Shown here: positions 44,436 to 52,451 of the stretch, piece by piece
Layout of the letters: every line of letters starts with the position of its first letter
Numbering within the stretch: position 1 is the first letter of the stretch
Assembly (NCBI RefSeq): GCF_025938095.1
Contig: NZ_JAPCZF010000004.1
Coordinates: forward strand, 310,001-374,000
Direction of reading: 5' to 3'
DNA from: Novosphingobium sp. JCM 18896
GTDB lineage: Bacteria; Pseudomonadota; Alphaproteobacteria; Sphingomonadales; Sphingomonadaceae
DNA length: 64,000 nt
Position numbers and translations under genes: made by a program
The notes under the pieces: model-generated
Database searches by the model: none
Seen by the model: only the letters and a program-made list of their open reading frames with translations
Told to the model about the DNA's origin: nothing

Positions 44436-45449
44436 TCACTCGGCCGGCCACTCCGCGGTCATCGCTGCGGGCATCGCCTGGCCGTAGCGACCACGCCCGA
44501 ACCTCTCCTTCAGCGACGTCCAGCCCTCGGTGAAGGGGAAGGTCATGGTCTCGCGGATCGACATCTTGCGCCCGCCTTCCATGCCCAGCAGCTCCGCCTC
44601 GCCATCGATGCAGGTGCCGAACATGCGATCGATGATGATCCAGGTGCCCGAATAGTTGCTGCGGCTGGCCTCATAGTCCTGCGAATGATGGACGCTGTGG
44701 TGCTCGGTTGTGTTGAACAGGAAGCGCCACCAGCGCGGCGTGTTGAAGCGCACGTTGATGTGCTGATAGGTGCTGACCGCCATGCCGAAGGTACCCGCGA
44801 GCAGCGCGGCGCGCGGCAGGAAGTCGAAGAAGCCGCCGATGCCGAGGCCTATCAGGAACAGCTCGATCGGATTGCCGACCGCGCCTTTGTTGATGTTGAG
44901 CTGGGTGATGTAGTGGTGCGGCGCGTGGATCACCCACAGCGGCTGCCAATTGTGCATGCCGCGGTGCATCCAGTACTGCCCGAAATCGAAGATGAACGAG
45001 ATCAGGAAGGCCTGGACCAGCAGCGGCAGGCCGGTGAACCAGGACAGCTTTTCCCACTCGAACGCGTTCTGAATCGCACCGATCATCGCGCCGTCGCCGA
45101 TATAGCCTTCGATCAGACGCAGGACGGTGAAGCCCAGTCCGACGTAGAACAGGTCGACCACGGCTTCCTTCCAGGTCAGTTGCCAGCTCTTGAAGCGCGG
45201 ATTGACCCATTCGAGCGCCAACAGCAGGACCATGAGGCCGAGGCCGATGACGATCGCGGTGGAGGCCTTGGCGATCGAATTGGGGGCGTAGTACCAGAAG
45301 GCGATCAGCGCGAAGAACAGCGTCGGCTGGAACCAGGTGAAGACGAACCGTTTGACCGGTCCGCCTTCGACGCGCGGGACGTTCTCCCAGCCGACGGCTA
45401 CCGGCGACTGCGCGCCGATGATCCTGTTTCCGACCCGAACTCCGTCCAT
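44436..45449 (-). CDS. sterol desaturase / fatty acid hydroxylase superfamily protein
   Basis: A 337-residue integral membrane di-iron enzyme. Four to five hydrophobic segments and the histidine motifs H-R-G-M-H, H-A-P-H-H and H-H-S-V-H-H (with TTEHHSVHHSQDYEASRSNYSGTW) define the superfamily. Members hydroxylate or desaturate lipids such as sterols, carotenoids or fatty acids using oxygen. ATG 45449 is preceded by AAGG. The 344-bp upstream gap contains a strong inverted repeat (45588-45612). The downstream membrane protein gene may be co-transcribed. Confidence 0.88.
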   Translation of the reverse strand: MDGVRVGNRIIGAQSPVAVGWENVPRVEGGPVKRFVFTWFQPTLFFALIAFWYYAPNSIAKASTAIVIGLGLMVLLLALEWVNPRFKSWQLTWKEAVVDLFYVGLGFTVLRLIEGYIGDGAMIGAIQNAFEWEKLSWFTGLPLLVQAFLISFIFDFGQYWMHRGMHNWQPLWVIHAPHHYITQLNINKGAVGNPIELFLIGLGIGGFFDFLPRAALLAGTFGMAVSTYQHINVRFNTPRWWRFLFNTTEHHSVHHSQDYEASRSNYSGTWIIIDRMFGTCIDGEAELLGMEGGRKMSIRETMTFPFTEGWTSLKERFGRGRYGQAMPAAMTAEWPAE

Positions 45450-45792
45450 GGTGCCTTGCCTCGTGCCACCTATCCCATGTCCCTTCAGGCGCGCCGATCG
45501 AACAGGGATATGTCCGCCCCCGCGGACTTCATCTCGAAGAGCAATCGTAACAGCGCACGTATTACGCCAGACCGCAATGGGATATATGGGGCATAGATAG
45601 CCTCTATGCCCCTGAGTGCCGGCATATGGCATTAACCATGATTCCGCGCCGCCGCGTATTGTAGGCAGCACGGTGTCCTGCAATCGAACGGAACCACTTC
45701 GGCCAAAGGGACGCGTTTTGCTGGAACTTCGGGATCTGTTGCGGTAATCTTAACAACTTGTTGAGATTCGCTTGCGGAATGGGGAAGGCGAA
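45450..45792. other. divergent intergenic region
   Basis: No gene is seen. It separates the minus-strand hydroxylase-like gene from the plus-strand repeat protein and contains the inverted repeat at 45588-45612, and an AT-rich stretch near 45745-45770 likely to be part of the promoter for the plus-strand gene. Confidence 0.5.
45588..45612. promoter_or_regulatory. inverted repeat, possible operator
   Basis: Perfect 9-bp arms GGGGCATAG (45588-45596) and CTATGCCCC (45604-45612) flank ATAGCCT in a divergent intergenic region. It lies 139 bp upstream of the hydroxylase-like start. No T-run follows, so an operator is more likely than a terminator. Confidence 0.5.
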
Positions 45793-47106
45793 ATGGGGGC
45801 AGCAAAGAACTTCGGATCGGTCACGCTGCGCAATAGCGCATTGGGTTCGGTTGCATTGGGGATGCTGGTGGTCGGGGCGGGCGCCATGCCCTTCGAATGG
45901 ACCGTCGCGCAGCCTTCGCGGGTGGTGACGGCGCCTTTGATCGCGACGCCTGAGGTTCGGCGCGCCGTCGTCGCTCCGCTGAAATGGGCGAAGCGCAGCT
46001 CGCTGCCGAAGCTGACGGCCGTGGCCGCGCCCGACGCCATCGCGCTTCCGGTCGAGCCCGCCGCTGCTGTGGCGCCCGCGGCGACTGCCGTCGCGGTCGG
46101 TCCGATCGCGCTGTTGCCGCTGGCCGCGCCCATGCCTGCTACGCCGCAGGTCGAGACGGCCGCCATGATCGCGCAACTGCCGGTCGCAATGCCGGTGGCC
46201 GCGACGCCGCCTGCCGAAACGGCTGCGCTGGCCGTACAGCCCTCGCTCGCGGCGCCGATGTCTGCCGCGCCGCCGGCCGAGATGGCAGCTCTGGTCGCGC
46301 AGTTGCCGATCGCAGCGCCGACGCCTGCTGCGCCTCGCGTCGAGATGGCAGCCCTGGTCACGCAATTGCCGGTCGCGGCGCCCGCACCTGCTGCGCCCGC
46401 AGTCGAGGTGGTTGCGCTGGTTGCGCCGGCAGCGGAGCCGGTGGTCGAGCCCACCGCGCGCGCGGTCTTGCCCGTGGCGCCGATCGCACCGGCCGAGCCG
46501 GCGCTCGTGGCCGTGTCCACCGCGAAGCCGGTGATGCCGACGGCAGCGATGCGGCCGGCGATGTCCGACCTCATCCACGTCGATCAGATCTCGGCGCTCG
46601 CGCCGATGGCGCAGGTGCCTGCTGCCGGTTTGGCCGCTGCAACGCCGTTCTCGGCGACGCCCTACGGCATCTCCGAGGCGATCTACGTCGAGCAGATCTC
46701 GTCCGCCGCGCCGGCCCGGCTCGCGGCTCCGGCTGCCAAGCCTGTTGCGCTGGCTCCCGTCACGGTGACGAAGCTTGCGAAGACCTCGAATCCGTCGCTC
46801 GTGGCGAGCGGCGAGCGCTACAAGGTGACCGCTCGTGGGCTCGAGATGAACATTCCGGTCGTGGTCAACGGTACGCCCGGTGGCCGGGTGTCGCTGGTGA
46901 TCGATTCGCACAATGCGATCTCGATGCGTCTCGCCGACGTACTCGGCCTCGTTCGTCCGCTGATGAACGACGCGAGCTTCGCACGGCTCAACGCCGCCGG
47001 GGCAGCGCAGGACTACGTGAGCTTCGCCACGCTGCGCGGGGCCGGGCTTGACCTGCACTACGACGCGGATGCCGATCGCCTGGCGCTGGCCGTCGCTCAG
47101 GATTGA
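45793..47106 (+). CDS. exported repeat-rich Ala/Pro protein with C-terminal domain
   Basis: A 437-residue protein of unknown function. Residues 15-35 form a hydrophobic segment (LGSVALGMLVVGAGAM), possibly an uncleaved signal anchor. Residues about 80-300 are dominated by Ala, Pro and Val, with four tandem 21-residue repeats at 119-202 and less regular repeats around. Two related copies of HVDQISALAP and YVEQISSAAP follow near 265-305. The C-terminal 90 residues (ERYKVTARGLEMNIPVVVNGTPGGRVSLVIDSHNAISMRLADVLG) look globular and may bind something through a beta-rich fold. ATG 45793 follows GGGGAAGG. It is next to a LapG-like peptidase gene on the other strand. Confidence 0.7.
   Translation: MGAAKNFGSVTLRNSALGSVALGMLVVGAGAMPFEWTVAQPSRVVTAPLIATPEVRRAVVAPLKWAKRSSLPKLTAVAAPDAIALPVEPAAAVAPAATAVAVGPIALLPLAAPMPATPQVETAAMIAQLPVAMPVAATPPAETAALAVQPSLAAPMSAAPPAEMAALVAQLPIAAPTPAAPRVEMAALVTQLPVAAPAPAAPAVEVVALVAPAAEPVVEPTARAVLPVAPIAPAEPALVAVSTAKPVMPTAAMRPAMSDLIHVDQISALAPMAQVPAAGLAAATPFSATPYGISEAIYVEQISSAAPARLAAPAAKPVALAPVTVTKLAKTSNPSLVASGERYKVTARGLEMNIPVVVNGTPGGRVSLVIDSHNAISMRLADVLGLVRPLMNDASFARLNAAGAAQDYVSFATLRGAGLDLHYDADADRLALAVAQD
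46147..46398 (+). repeat. four 63-bp tandem repeats within the Ala/Pro-rich protein gene
   Basis: Each unit encodes 21 residues of the form x-V/A-E-x-A-A-L-V-x-Q-L-P-V-A-A-P-x-x-A-A-P. The third and fourth units are the most alike (PAEMAALVAQLPIAAPTPAA and RVEMAALVTQLPVAAPAPAA). Copy number could vary between strains. Confidence 0.75.
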
Positions 47107-47154
47107 ACGACGGAGCGGCGCGTGACCGGCTAATCGTTAGTTAGCCGGCGATGG

Positions 47155-48093
47155 TCAGAAGTTGGCGCTGAGCCGGGTTCCGGCGAAGCCGTGCAGCCAC
47201 TTGCGGTCGCCGCTGAACGACATGATCGGTTGGTAGTCGTAGCTGCTCGACGCGTCGAGAACGCGGTCGGTGCCATTGTCGAGCAGCCAGTAGCGGCCGC
47301 CGCGCTTGACCACGAGCAGCGCATGATCGGCGTTGCGGGCACGGTCGCGCGCGATGGTCAGGAAGACGTCGGAGCGCGGCACGCCGAGCGCGTTGAGCAG
47401 CGCCAGCTTGGCGATCGCGATGTCCTCGCAGTCACCGGCGCCGCGTTCGAGCGTGGCCTGCGCGCCGGCCCAGTAATCCGAGCGGCCGTAGAGCTTGCTG
47501 TCTTCGACATAGCGGACGTGGCGATTGGTCCAGCTGTTGACCGCCTGGAGCATCGCCTCGTCGCCAGCGGACTGGCTGGTCGCGGCGATCTGGCGGACGA
47601 AGGCCTGCGATACGCTGCCGTGACGCACGCGATCCCACTGGCGATCGAAGGCGGTGTGCCGCACTGCGAGCCGGCGGCTGCCGAGGTAGTCGTCGGGGCT
47701 GGCCATGGCGCCGCCCGGCATCTGGCCTAGCGAAAGTTCGCCACCGCGCTGCGGTAGAGCAAGGCCGGCGCAGGGCACGCCGCCGGCCGCGGGCTCGGGA
47801 CGCCAGCCGATCGTGCCGCTGGCGGCGCCGGTGTCGGCTTTCGAGAGCGCGGTCGCGGCCTGTTGCGCGGCGATGCGTTCGAGCTGGCTGACGCCGCCGC
47901 CCAGGATCGCCGAAGCCTTGCTCTCCGCACCAGCCAGCGAGCCGGAGCCGTTGATGGCCGGCGTGCACGCGGGGCGCGCCTGGAATGCGCCGAACGGTGC
48001 GAGCAGTGTGAACGTGCTGGCCGAAGCCGGCGCGGCACCCAGAGCGGTCGCCGCGAGCGCGAGCAGTGCGAAGGGGGAGGTGCGGGTCACCAT
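47155..48093 (-). CDS. transglutaminase-like cysteine peptidase (LapG-like, BTLCP)
   Basis: A 312-residue exported protein with signal peptide (LLALAATALGAAPASAS). The C-terminal half carries the bacterial transglutaminase-like cysteine peptidase domain: GAGDCEDIAIAKLALLNALG with Cys222, NADHALLVVKR with His257 and WLLDN with Asp272 as catalytic triad. In Pseudomonas the homolog LapG cleaves the adhesin LapA at the cell surface when c-di-GMP falls. Here the insertion before the domain is long and no LapD gene is seen. The neighbouring repeat protein (45793) and the HlyD stub (50410) are possible partners, an inference from position. Confidence 0.85.
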   Translation of the reverse strand: MVTRTSPFALLALAATALGAAPASASTFTLLAPFGAFQARPACTPAINGSGSLAGAESKASAILGGGVSQLERIAAQQAATALSKADTGAASGTIGWRPEPAAGGVPCAGLALPQRGGELSLGQMPGGAMASPDDYLGSRRLAVRHTAFDRQWDRVRHGSVSQAFVRQIAATSQSAGDEAMLQAVNSWTNRHVRYVEDSKLYGRSDYWAGAQATLERGAGDCEDIAIAKLALLNALGVPRSDVFLTIARDRARNADHALLVVKRGGRYWLLDNGTDRVLDASSSYDYQPIMSFSGDRKWLHGFAGTRLSANF

Positions 48094-48286
48094 GCCCGCG
48101 AATCTCGCAGCTAGTGCTTTTGATCGCGTATAATTCCAAGGTTAACCATCCGTTGATGGAAGCGCAGGGCGAATGGCTCTCGGTGGGGCGCTCGAGGGAG
48201 CATCCTAGGTAAATGTAAACTTGATCAGTAGGGTTAACTTAATCTTTGTGAGCCAAATTGTGTGGGCAACATTGATGAGGTGACTC

Positions 48287-48640
48287 ATGACCGGATCCAT
48301 TCACAGCGTCGGCCGGGCCGACACCGCTCCGACGCATACCCGCCAGGCCAATTGGGGCTCGCTGATGTCGGCCATCCGTCGCGGCGACGCGAGCGCGGCT
48401 GAGACCGCGAGTACCGCGCTTCGCCAGGGCGAGGGCAAAGGGCAGGTGCCCAAGGGGCGCGCCGAGATTTTCGCGGCACTCGAAGGTGCGCTGCAGACCG
48501 GCGGTATCGAAGCGGCGCGCAAGGTGCTCGAAGGCGGCAAGAAGGCGGCTCCGGTCGAACAGCCGGCGGTGCCTGCCGCCCCGGTCGTGCCCACGACCAG
48601 CCAGGATGGCGCCAGCGGTTCGGTAGACATCCTCGTCTGA
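48287..48640 (+). CDS. small protein, unknown function
   Basis: A 117-residue soluble protein with helical middle (NWGSLMSAIRRGDASAAETASTALRQGEG, FAALEGALQTGGIEAARKVLEGG) and a Pro/Ala/Val-rich tail. No signal peptide or known domain is recognised. GAGGTGACTC precedes ATG 48287, giving a reasonable ribosome-binding site. It converges with the M23 peptidase gene, 21 bp apart, and codon composition is like its neighbours, so it looks real. Confidence 0.65.
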   Translation: MTGSIHSVGRADTAPTHTRQANWGSLMSAIRRGDASAAETASTALRQGEGKGQVPKGRAEIFAALEGALQTGGIEAARKVLEGGKKAAPVEQPAVPAAPVVPTTSQDGASGSVDILV

Positions 48641-48661
48641 GCCGAGCGTGGCTGACCGAAC

Positions 48662-49414
48662 CTAGCGTTTCCGCAGGAAGCTGGGCAACGGATCGATCGG
48701 CTGGCCGTTTACCCGCATCTCGTAGTGGAGATGCGGGCCGGTCGAGAGCCCGGTGGAACCGACGAAGCCCAGGATCTGTCCCCGGCTGACCCGTTGGCCC
48801 ACGCCGACGCCGAGCCGCGACATGTGGCCATAGCGGGTCTCGAGACCGCGGCCGTGGTCGAGCGCCACGAACAGCCCGTATCCGCCACGCCAGTCGGCGG
48901 TGGTGACCACGCCGTCGGACGTCGCGACGATCGGCGAGCCCGTCGGTGCAGCCAGATCGATTCCCAGATGCGCGCGCTGGCGCCCCAGCAGCGGATGTCC
49001 GCGCATGCCGAACCCGCTCGTGAGCGCGCGTGCGGCGACGGGAAGGGCGTTGCCCGTCGGCGCCATGATCATGGAGGGGGCCGACAACGCCGAGGTCGTC
49101 GAGGGCGTCGAGAAAACCCGAGGGCGGCTAGTCGAGAATACCACCAGCGATCCCGTACCGGCGAGGCTGGTCCGCGCGGCGTAGACGGGTTTGCCCAGCG
49201 CATCTGCTGCCCGGCTCACGCTGATGACCGCGCGCGGCGCGCTTCGTGTGTCGATTTCGGCGGGCGCACTGCCGTGTAAGCCTGTCGCGCCGATCGTTCC
49301 GCCGGCCGCCGTGGTCGCGATTTCGCCTGCGATGGCTGGCGCTGCGCAGGCGGCGAAGGCCAGCGCGCCAATCGCCGCGGGTAGCCATGACCGTTTGAGC
49401 GCCACCAGGTTCAT
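48662..49414 (-). CDS. M23 family metallopeptidase (LytM domain)
   Basis: A 250-residue exported protein. Signal peptide (LPAAIGALAFAACAAPAIA), a low-complexity linker (about 35-120), then the LytM/M23 domain: LTSGFGMRGHPLLGRQRAHLGIDLAAPTGSP with zinc ligands His149 and Asp153, RYGHMSRLGV (His197) and TGPHLHYEMRVNGQPIDPLPSF with H228-x-H230. All active-site residues are intact, so it should cleave peptidoglycan cross-links in the periplasm. The ATG at 49414 precedes the signal peptide; an in-frame ATG at 49507 would lengthen it. Regulation is not visible. Confidence 0.9.
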   Translation of the reverse strand: MNLVALKRSWLPAAIGALAFAACAAPAIAGEIATTAAGGTIGATGLHGSAPAEIDTRSAPRAVISVSRAADALGKPVYAARTSLAGTGSLVVFSTSRPRVFSTPSTTSALSAPSMIMAPTGNALPVAARALTSGFGMRGHPLLGRQRAHLGIDLAAPTGSPIVATSDGVVTTADWRGGYGLFVALDHGRGLETRYGHMSRLGVGVGQRVSRGQILGFVGSTGLSTGPHLHYEMRVNGQPIDPLPSFLRKR

Positions 49415-49891
49415 CCCGTTGTCCCGCCAGGCCTGCTTGCGACGGAGCACGCGCCGTCGAAGCGTTAAACTTTGGGAAAATATACCGGTCAAAAGGTAGT
49501 CGGCCAATACGAAAAAGCGTAAACCCGGCTTTCTCCACGCGCGCCGTCGCGGTGTGGCTGTCTCCTTTTGGGGCGGGATGCCTAGCCCTCAGGGTTAATT
49601 TATACCGGGATCGGCTCGGTTTTCTCGCGAGGTTTATCCTGAAACGGTGCCAGGTTGCTACGCTTGGTCGGCTCTGGAGGGCAGTGTAACTCGATTTGCA
49701 TTTGTATGAGTTGCAATCATATAATTGAATTAAAACGTATTTTGTCCAAAAATTCGTTTGAATTGCCATCGCTTGCGAGCCGCTGGCCTGCGGGCAGTCA
49801 TCGTTGACAAGACGTTAAATCTGCAGCAATGTTAATTTCTAGTTGGCGATGCCCCCCTTCGCCACGAGCTTCGAAGAACATGGAGACTGCA
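49415..49891. other. AT-rich intergenic region
   Basis: No gene recognised. Composition is clearly richer in A and T than the surroundings, notably 49690-49760. It must hold promoters for the divergent M23 peptidase and XRE regulator genes. TATACCGG occurs at about 49487 and 49600, too short to interpret. Confidence 0.5.
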
Positions 49892-50290
49892 GTGGTTGAA
49901 CCGTCGAAGGCGTTCGCCTCGCAACTTCGTTCGTTGCGTGAAGCGCGTGGGCTCTCCGTACGCGCGCTCGCGGACAGTGTCGGAGTTTCCAAGGTGACCA
50001 TCTGGAAGTGGGAGCGCGGCGACAACGAGCCGCGTGCGCGCATGGCCACGGCCCTGGCGCGCGCGCTTGAGGTGAGTCCGGTCCAGCTGGGCCTCACCGC
50101 TGGTCCCGGTGCCAGTGAGCTGACCGACGATGGTGCGATCGCGGGCATGTCGACGGATCGCGGATCGCTCGAGGTGCGCGCGCAGGAATCCGCCGAAACG
50201 CTGGCCGAAGTGATCGCGCGCGCCAAGCAGATGATCGCCGACGCTTCGGGAACGGGGCGCAACAACATCACGATTTCGATCGAATACTGA
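49892..50290 (+). CDS. XRE-family HTH regulator
   Basis: A 132-residue protein with an N-terminal HTH_3/XRE domain: FASQLRSLREARGLSVRALADSVGVSKVTIWKWERGDNEPRARMATALARALEVSPVQL, covering roughly residues 8-70. The C-terminal half is helical with RAQESAETLAEVIARAKQMIADASG. GTG 49892 is favoured because GGAG lies 6 bp upstream; ATG 49880 is an alternative adding four residues. It is divergent from the M23 gene. Targets are unknown. Confidence 0.85.
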   Translation: MVEPSKAFASQLRSLREARGLSVRALADSVGVSKVTIWKWERGDNEPRARMATALARALEVSPVQLGLTAGPGASELTDDGAIAGMSTDRGSLEVRAQESAETLAEVIARAKQMIADASGTGRNNITISIEY

Positions 50291-50409
50291 TCGAGGTGGG
50301 GCGGCCCTGACCGGCCGCGTGGAGGCAGCGACAAGCGCCTCGGCCGAGCGACCGACGCTTCCCGCTGTCAAGGCAAACGGCGCGAGGGAGGCGTTCGGCA
50401 TGCACATTC

Positions 50410-50772
50410 GTCCCGATCGGCGACAAGCTGCTGGTCGAGGCGCGGGTCGCGCCCAAGGACATCGCCTTCATCAAGGCCGGCGATCCCGCGACGGTGAAGG
50501 TCACCGCCTACGACTTCTCGATCTACGGCGGCCTGGTCGGCCGGGTGCGCAACATCAGCGCCGACAGCATCTACGACGAGGCCGACAAGCAGGCCTATTA
50601 CAGCGTCATGGTCGAGACCGATCGGGCCTATCTGGTCAAGAGCGGTCGCCGCCTGCCGATCATGCCGGGCATGATCTGCGACGTGGAGATCATCACCGGC
50701 CGCAAGAGCGTGCTGACCTATCTGTTGAAACCGGTGGTGAAGGGATTGAACGAGGCGCTGACCGAGCGTTGA
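50410..50772 (+). pseudogene. 5'-truncated HlyD-family secretion adaptor
   Basis: About 120 codons match the C-terminal part of type I secretion membrane-fusion proteins: VPIGDKLLVEARVAPKDIAFIKAGDPATVKVTAYDFSIYGGLVGRVRNISADSI, SVMVETDRAYLVKSGRRLPIMPGMICDVEIITGRKSVLTYLLKPVVKGLNEAL. Intact homologs are 400-470 residues with an N-terminal membrane helix and coiled coil, which are missing here. Similarity starts at about 50410, and no start codon with ribosome-binding site precedes it (the first GTG in frame is 50494). The matching ABC exporter is absent. It suggests a former type I secretion locus next to the LapG-like peptidase. Confidence 0.75.
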
Positions 50773-51036
50773 AATAGGTGCCGATGGGCCGGCGTCGTCC
50801 GGCTGCGCCTATTCGATGACGAATTTCTTTCCCCTCTCATCCCATGGGTGACGAGGTGCGCTGGTGTTTTCTGAAATATCCTTGAATTTCTTTGGAACGG
50901 GAAATTGTATTTCTTGTTTGGGATATTTTTTCGGAATATAGGATATCGATAAGGGAACATTGTATTTTCCCAATGTATCTTACTTGACTCGATTGGCGAA
51001 AATTTCGGCGTTACAACTCTTGAACACATAAGAGTT
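50773..51036. other. AT-rich region upstream of a LysR gene
   Basis: A conspicuously AT-rich stretch (about 50820-51010) in a GC-rich window. It has short inverted repeats (ACATTG/CAATGT near 50958-50978) and ends in the hairpin at 51013-51038. No gene is seen; it is probably regulatory DNA or a foreign remnant. Confidence 0.5.
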
Positions 51037-51038
51037 GT
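51013..51038. promoter_or_regulatory. inverted repeat overlapping the LysR start
   Basis: Arms ACAACTCTT (51013-51021) and AAGAGTTGT (51030-51038) are perfect complements around 8 bp, and the right arm includes the first bases of the GTG start at 51037. It can be an operator or an mRNA hairpin that hides the start. Confidence 0.6.
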
Positions 51039-51918
51039 GGGTGCGCAATTGGGACATATTCCGACTTTCTCTCCGGGTGATCTGGCCGTTCTGGTCGCCG
51101 TTGCCGATGCTGGATCGAGCCGCGAAGCGGCGAGCGCGCTGGGGCGCACGCCCGCCGCGGTAAGTTATGCCATCGGCCGGCTCGAACGCGACGCCGGCTT
51201 CCCGATCCTGGCGCGGCCTTCCTATCGCACCCAGTTCACCCGCCGCGGCGAGGCGCTGGCCTCGCGGGCGCGCTCGGTGCTGCACGAGCTCGAGGCGCTG
51301 GGCTCGCTGGCCGCGGTGCTCGCGAGCGGGGTCGAGCCGCGCTGGGTGCTCGTGGTCGACCGCGCGATATCGCAGCCGATCTGGTCCTCGATCGCCAAGG
51401 CCATCGCGCATTCCTTTCCGAATACCGAGCTCGAAGTGCGCGGCGCCGACGGCAACGACGCCTTCCAACTCCTGGCCTCGGGCTATGCCCAGGCCGCGAT
51501 CGTCATGGACTATGCCTGCGGCGATCCGGTTCCGGGTTTCGAATACCAGCAGATGGGCAAGATCGAATTCGTCGAAGTGATGAACAACCGCCAGTCGGCC
51601 GATCCGGCGGGCGCCCATCTGCCCGAGATCGTCATCGGTGGCGATTTCCCGCACGACCGCCCGCATCAGGTGGCAAACCGGGTCAAGGTGTCCGATCGCA
51701 GCGTCCAGCTCGGCCTCGTGCTCGACGGGCTCGGCTGGGGACGCCTGCCGAAGGAACTGGTCGCGGCGCATATCGCCCGCGGCGACCTCGTGGTCATGCC
51801 CAATTCGCGGACGGTCGACTATTCGTTCTCGATCTGCCGCAAGAGCGATGCGATCGGGCCGGTCGCCGATCTGGTCTGGCTCTGCGCCGGCCTGCCGATC
51901 ACGCAGGCGGTGATGTGA
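51037..51918 (+). CDS. LysR-family transcriptional regulator
   Basis: A 293-residue LysR protein. The N-terminal HTH reads FSPGDLAVLVAVADAGSSREAASALGRTPAAVSYAIGRLERDAGFPILARPSYRTQFTRRGE; the C-terminal effector domain is less conserved (WVLVVDRAISQPIWSSIAKAIAHSFPNTELEVRGADGNDAFQLLASGYAQAAI). The HTH is unusual in reading AAVSYAIGRLERD. The GTG at 51037 sits in an inverted repeat; a TTG at 51049 is an alternative. Its neighbours (trmL downstream, XRE upstream) do not suggest a target. Confidence 0.85.
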   Translation: MGAQLGHIPTFSPGDLAVLVAVADAGSSREAASALGRTPAAVSYAIGRLERDAGFPILARPSYRTQFTRRGEALASRARSVLHELEALGSLAAVLASGVEPRWVLVVDRAISQPIWSSIAKAIAHSFPNTELEVRGADGNDAFQLLASGYAQAAIVMDYACGDPVPGFEYQQMGKIEFVEVMNNRQSADPAGAHLPEIVIGGDFPHDRPHQVANRVKVSDRSVQLGLVLDGLGWGRLPKELVAAHIARGDLVVMPNSRTVDYSFSICRKSDAIGPVADLVWLCAGLPITQAVM

Positions 51919-51986
51919 GGCGGCGCGGCGCCTAGGCCCGCGTCGCAAGGCTTGCGCAGGTTCGTTACAGGCGCCAAGCAGCCGCG

Positions 51987-52451
51987 ATGCGCATTGCCCT
52001 TTTCGAGCCCGAGATTGCCGGGAATGTCGGCGCCGTCCTGCGCCTGGGTGCCTGCCTCGGCGCCGAGGTGGACCTGATCGAGCCGCTGGGCTTCGTCTGG
52101 GACGACCGCCGCGTGCGCCGCGCGGCGATGGACTACATCGATCACGTCGCGGTGACCCGCCACGCCGATTTCGCCGCGTTCCGCCAGGCGATGGGCGCGC
52201 GGCGGCTGGTGCTCTTCACCACCAAGAGCGAGAGCTCGATCTACGACTTCCGCTTCGCCGCCGATGACGTCCTGCTGTTCGGCAAGGAGAGCGCGGGCGT
52301 GCCGGCCGCGGTTTCCGAGGCCTGCGACGCCCGGGTGCGGATCCCGATGCGCCCGCAGGTGCGGTCGATGAACCTGGCCTCTTCGGCGGCGCTCGCGCTC
52401 GGCGAAGCCCTGCGTCAGACAGGCACCTTGCCCGGCGACCTGCGCGCATGA
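51987..52451 (+). CDS. trmL: tRNA (cytidine(34)-2'-O)-methyltransferase
   Basis: A 154-residue SPOUT-family enzyme methylating the wobble ribose of tRNA-Leu. Matches are MRIALFEPEIAGNVGAVLRLGACLGAEVDLIEPLGFVWDDRRVRRAAMDY, LLFGKESAGVPAAVSEACDARVRIPM and RSMNLASSAALALGEALRQTG, covering the knotted SAM-binding region. Length and motifs are normal for TrmL. It is the one clearly housekeeping gene in the window. The TetR gene begins 4 bp inside it (ATGA overlap), so the two are co-translated, an odd pairing. Confidence 0.93.
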   Translation: MRIALFEPEIAGNVGAVLRLGACLGAEVDLIEPLGFVWDDRRVRRAAMDYIDHVAVTRHADFAAFRQAMGARRLVLFTTKSESSIYDFRFAADDVLLFGKESAGVPAAVSEACDARVRIPMRPQVRSMNLASSAALALGEALRQTGTLPGDLRA

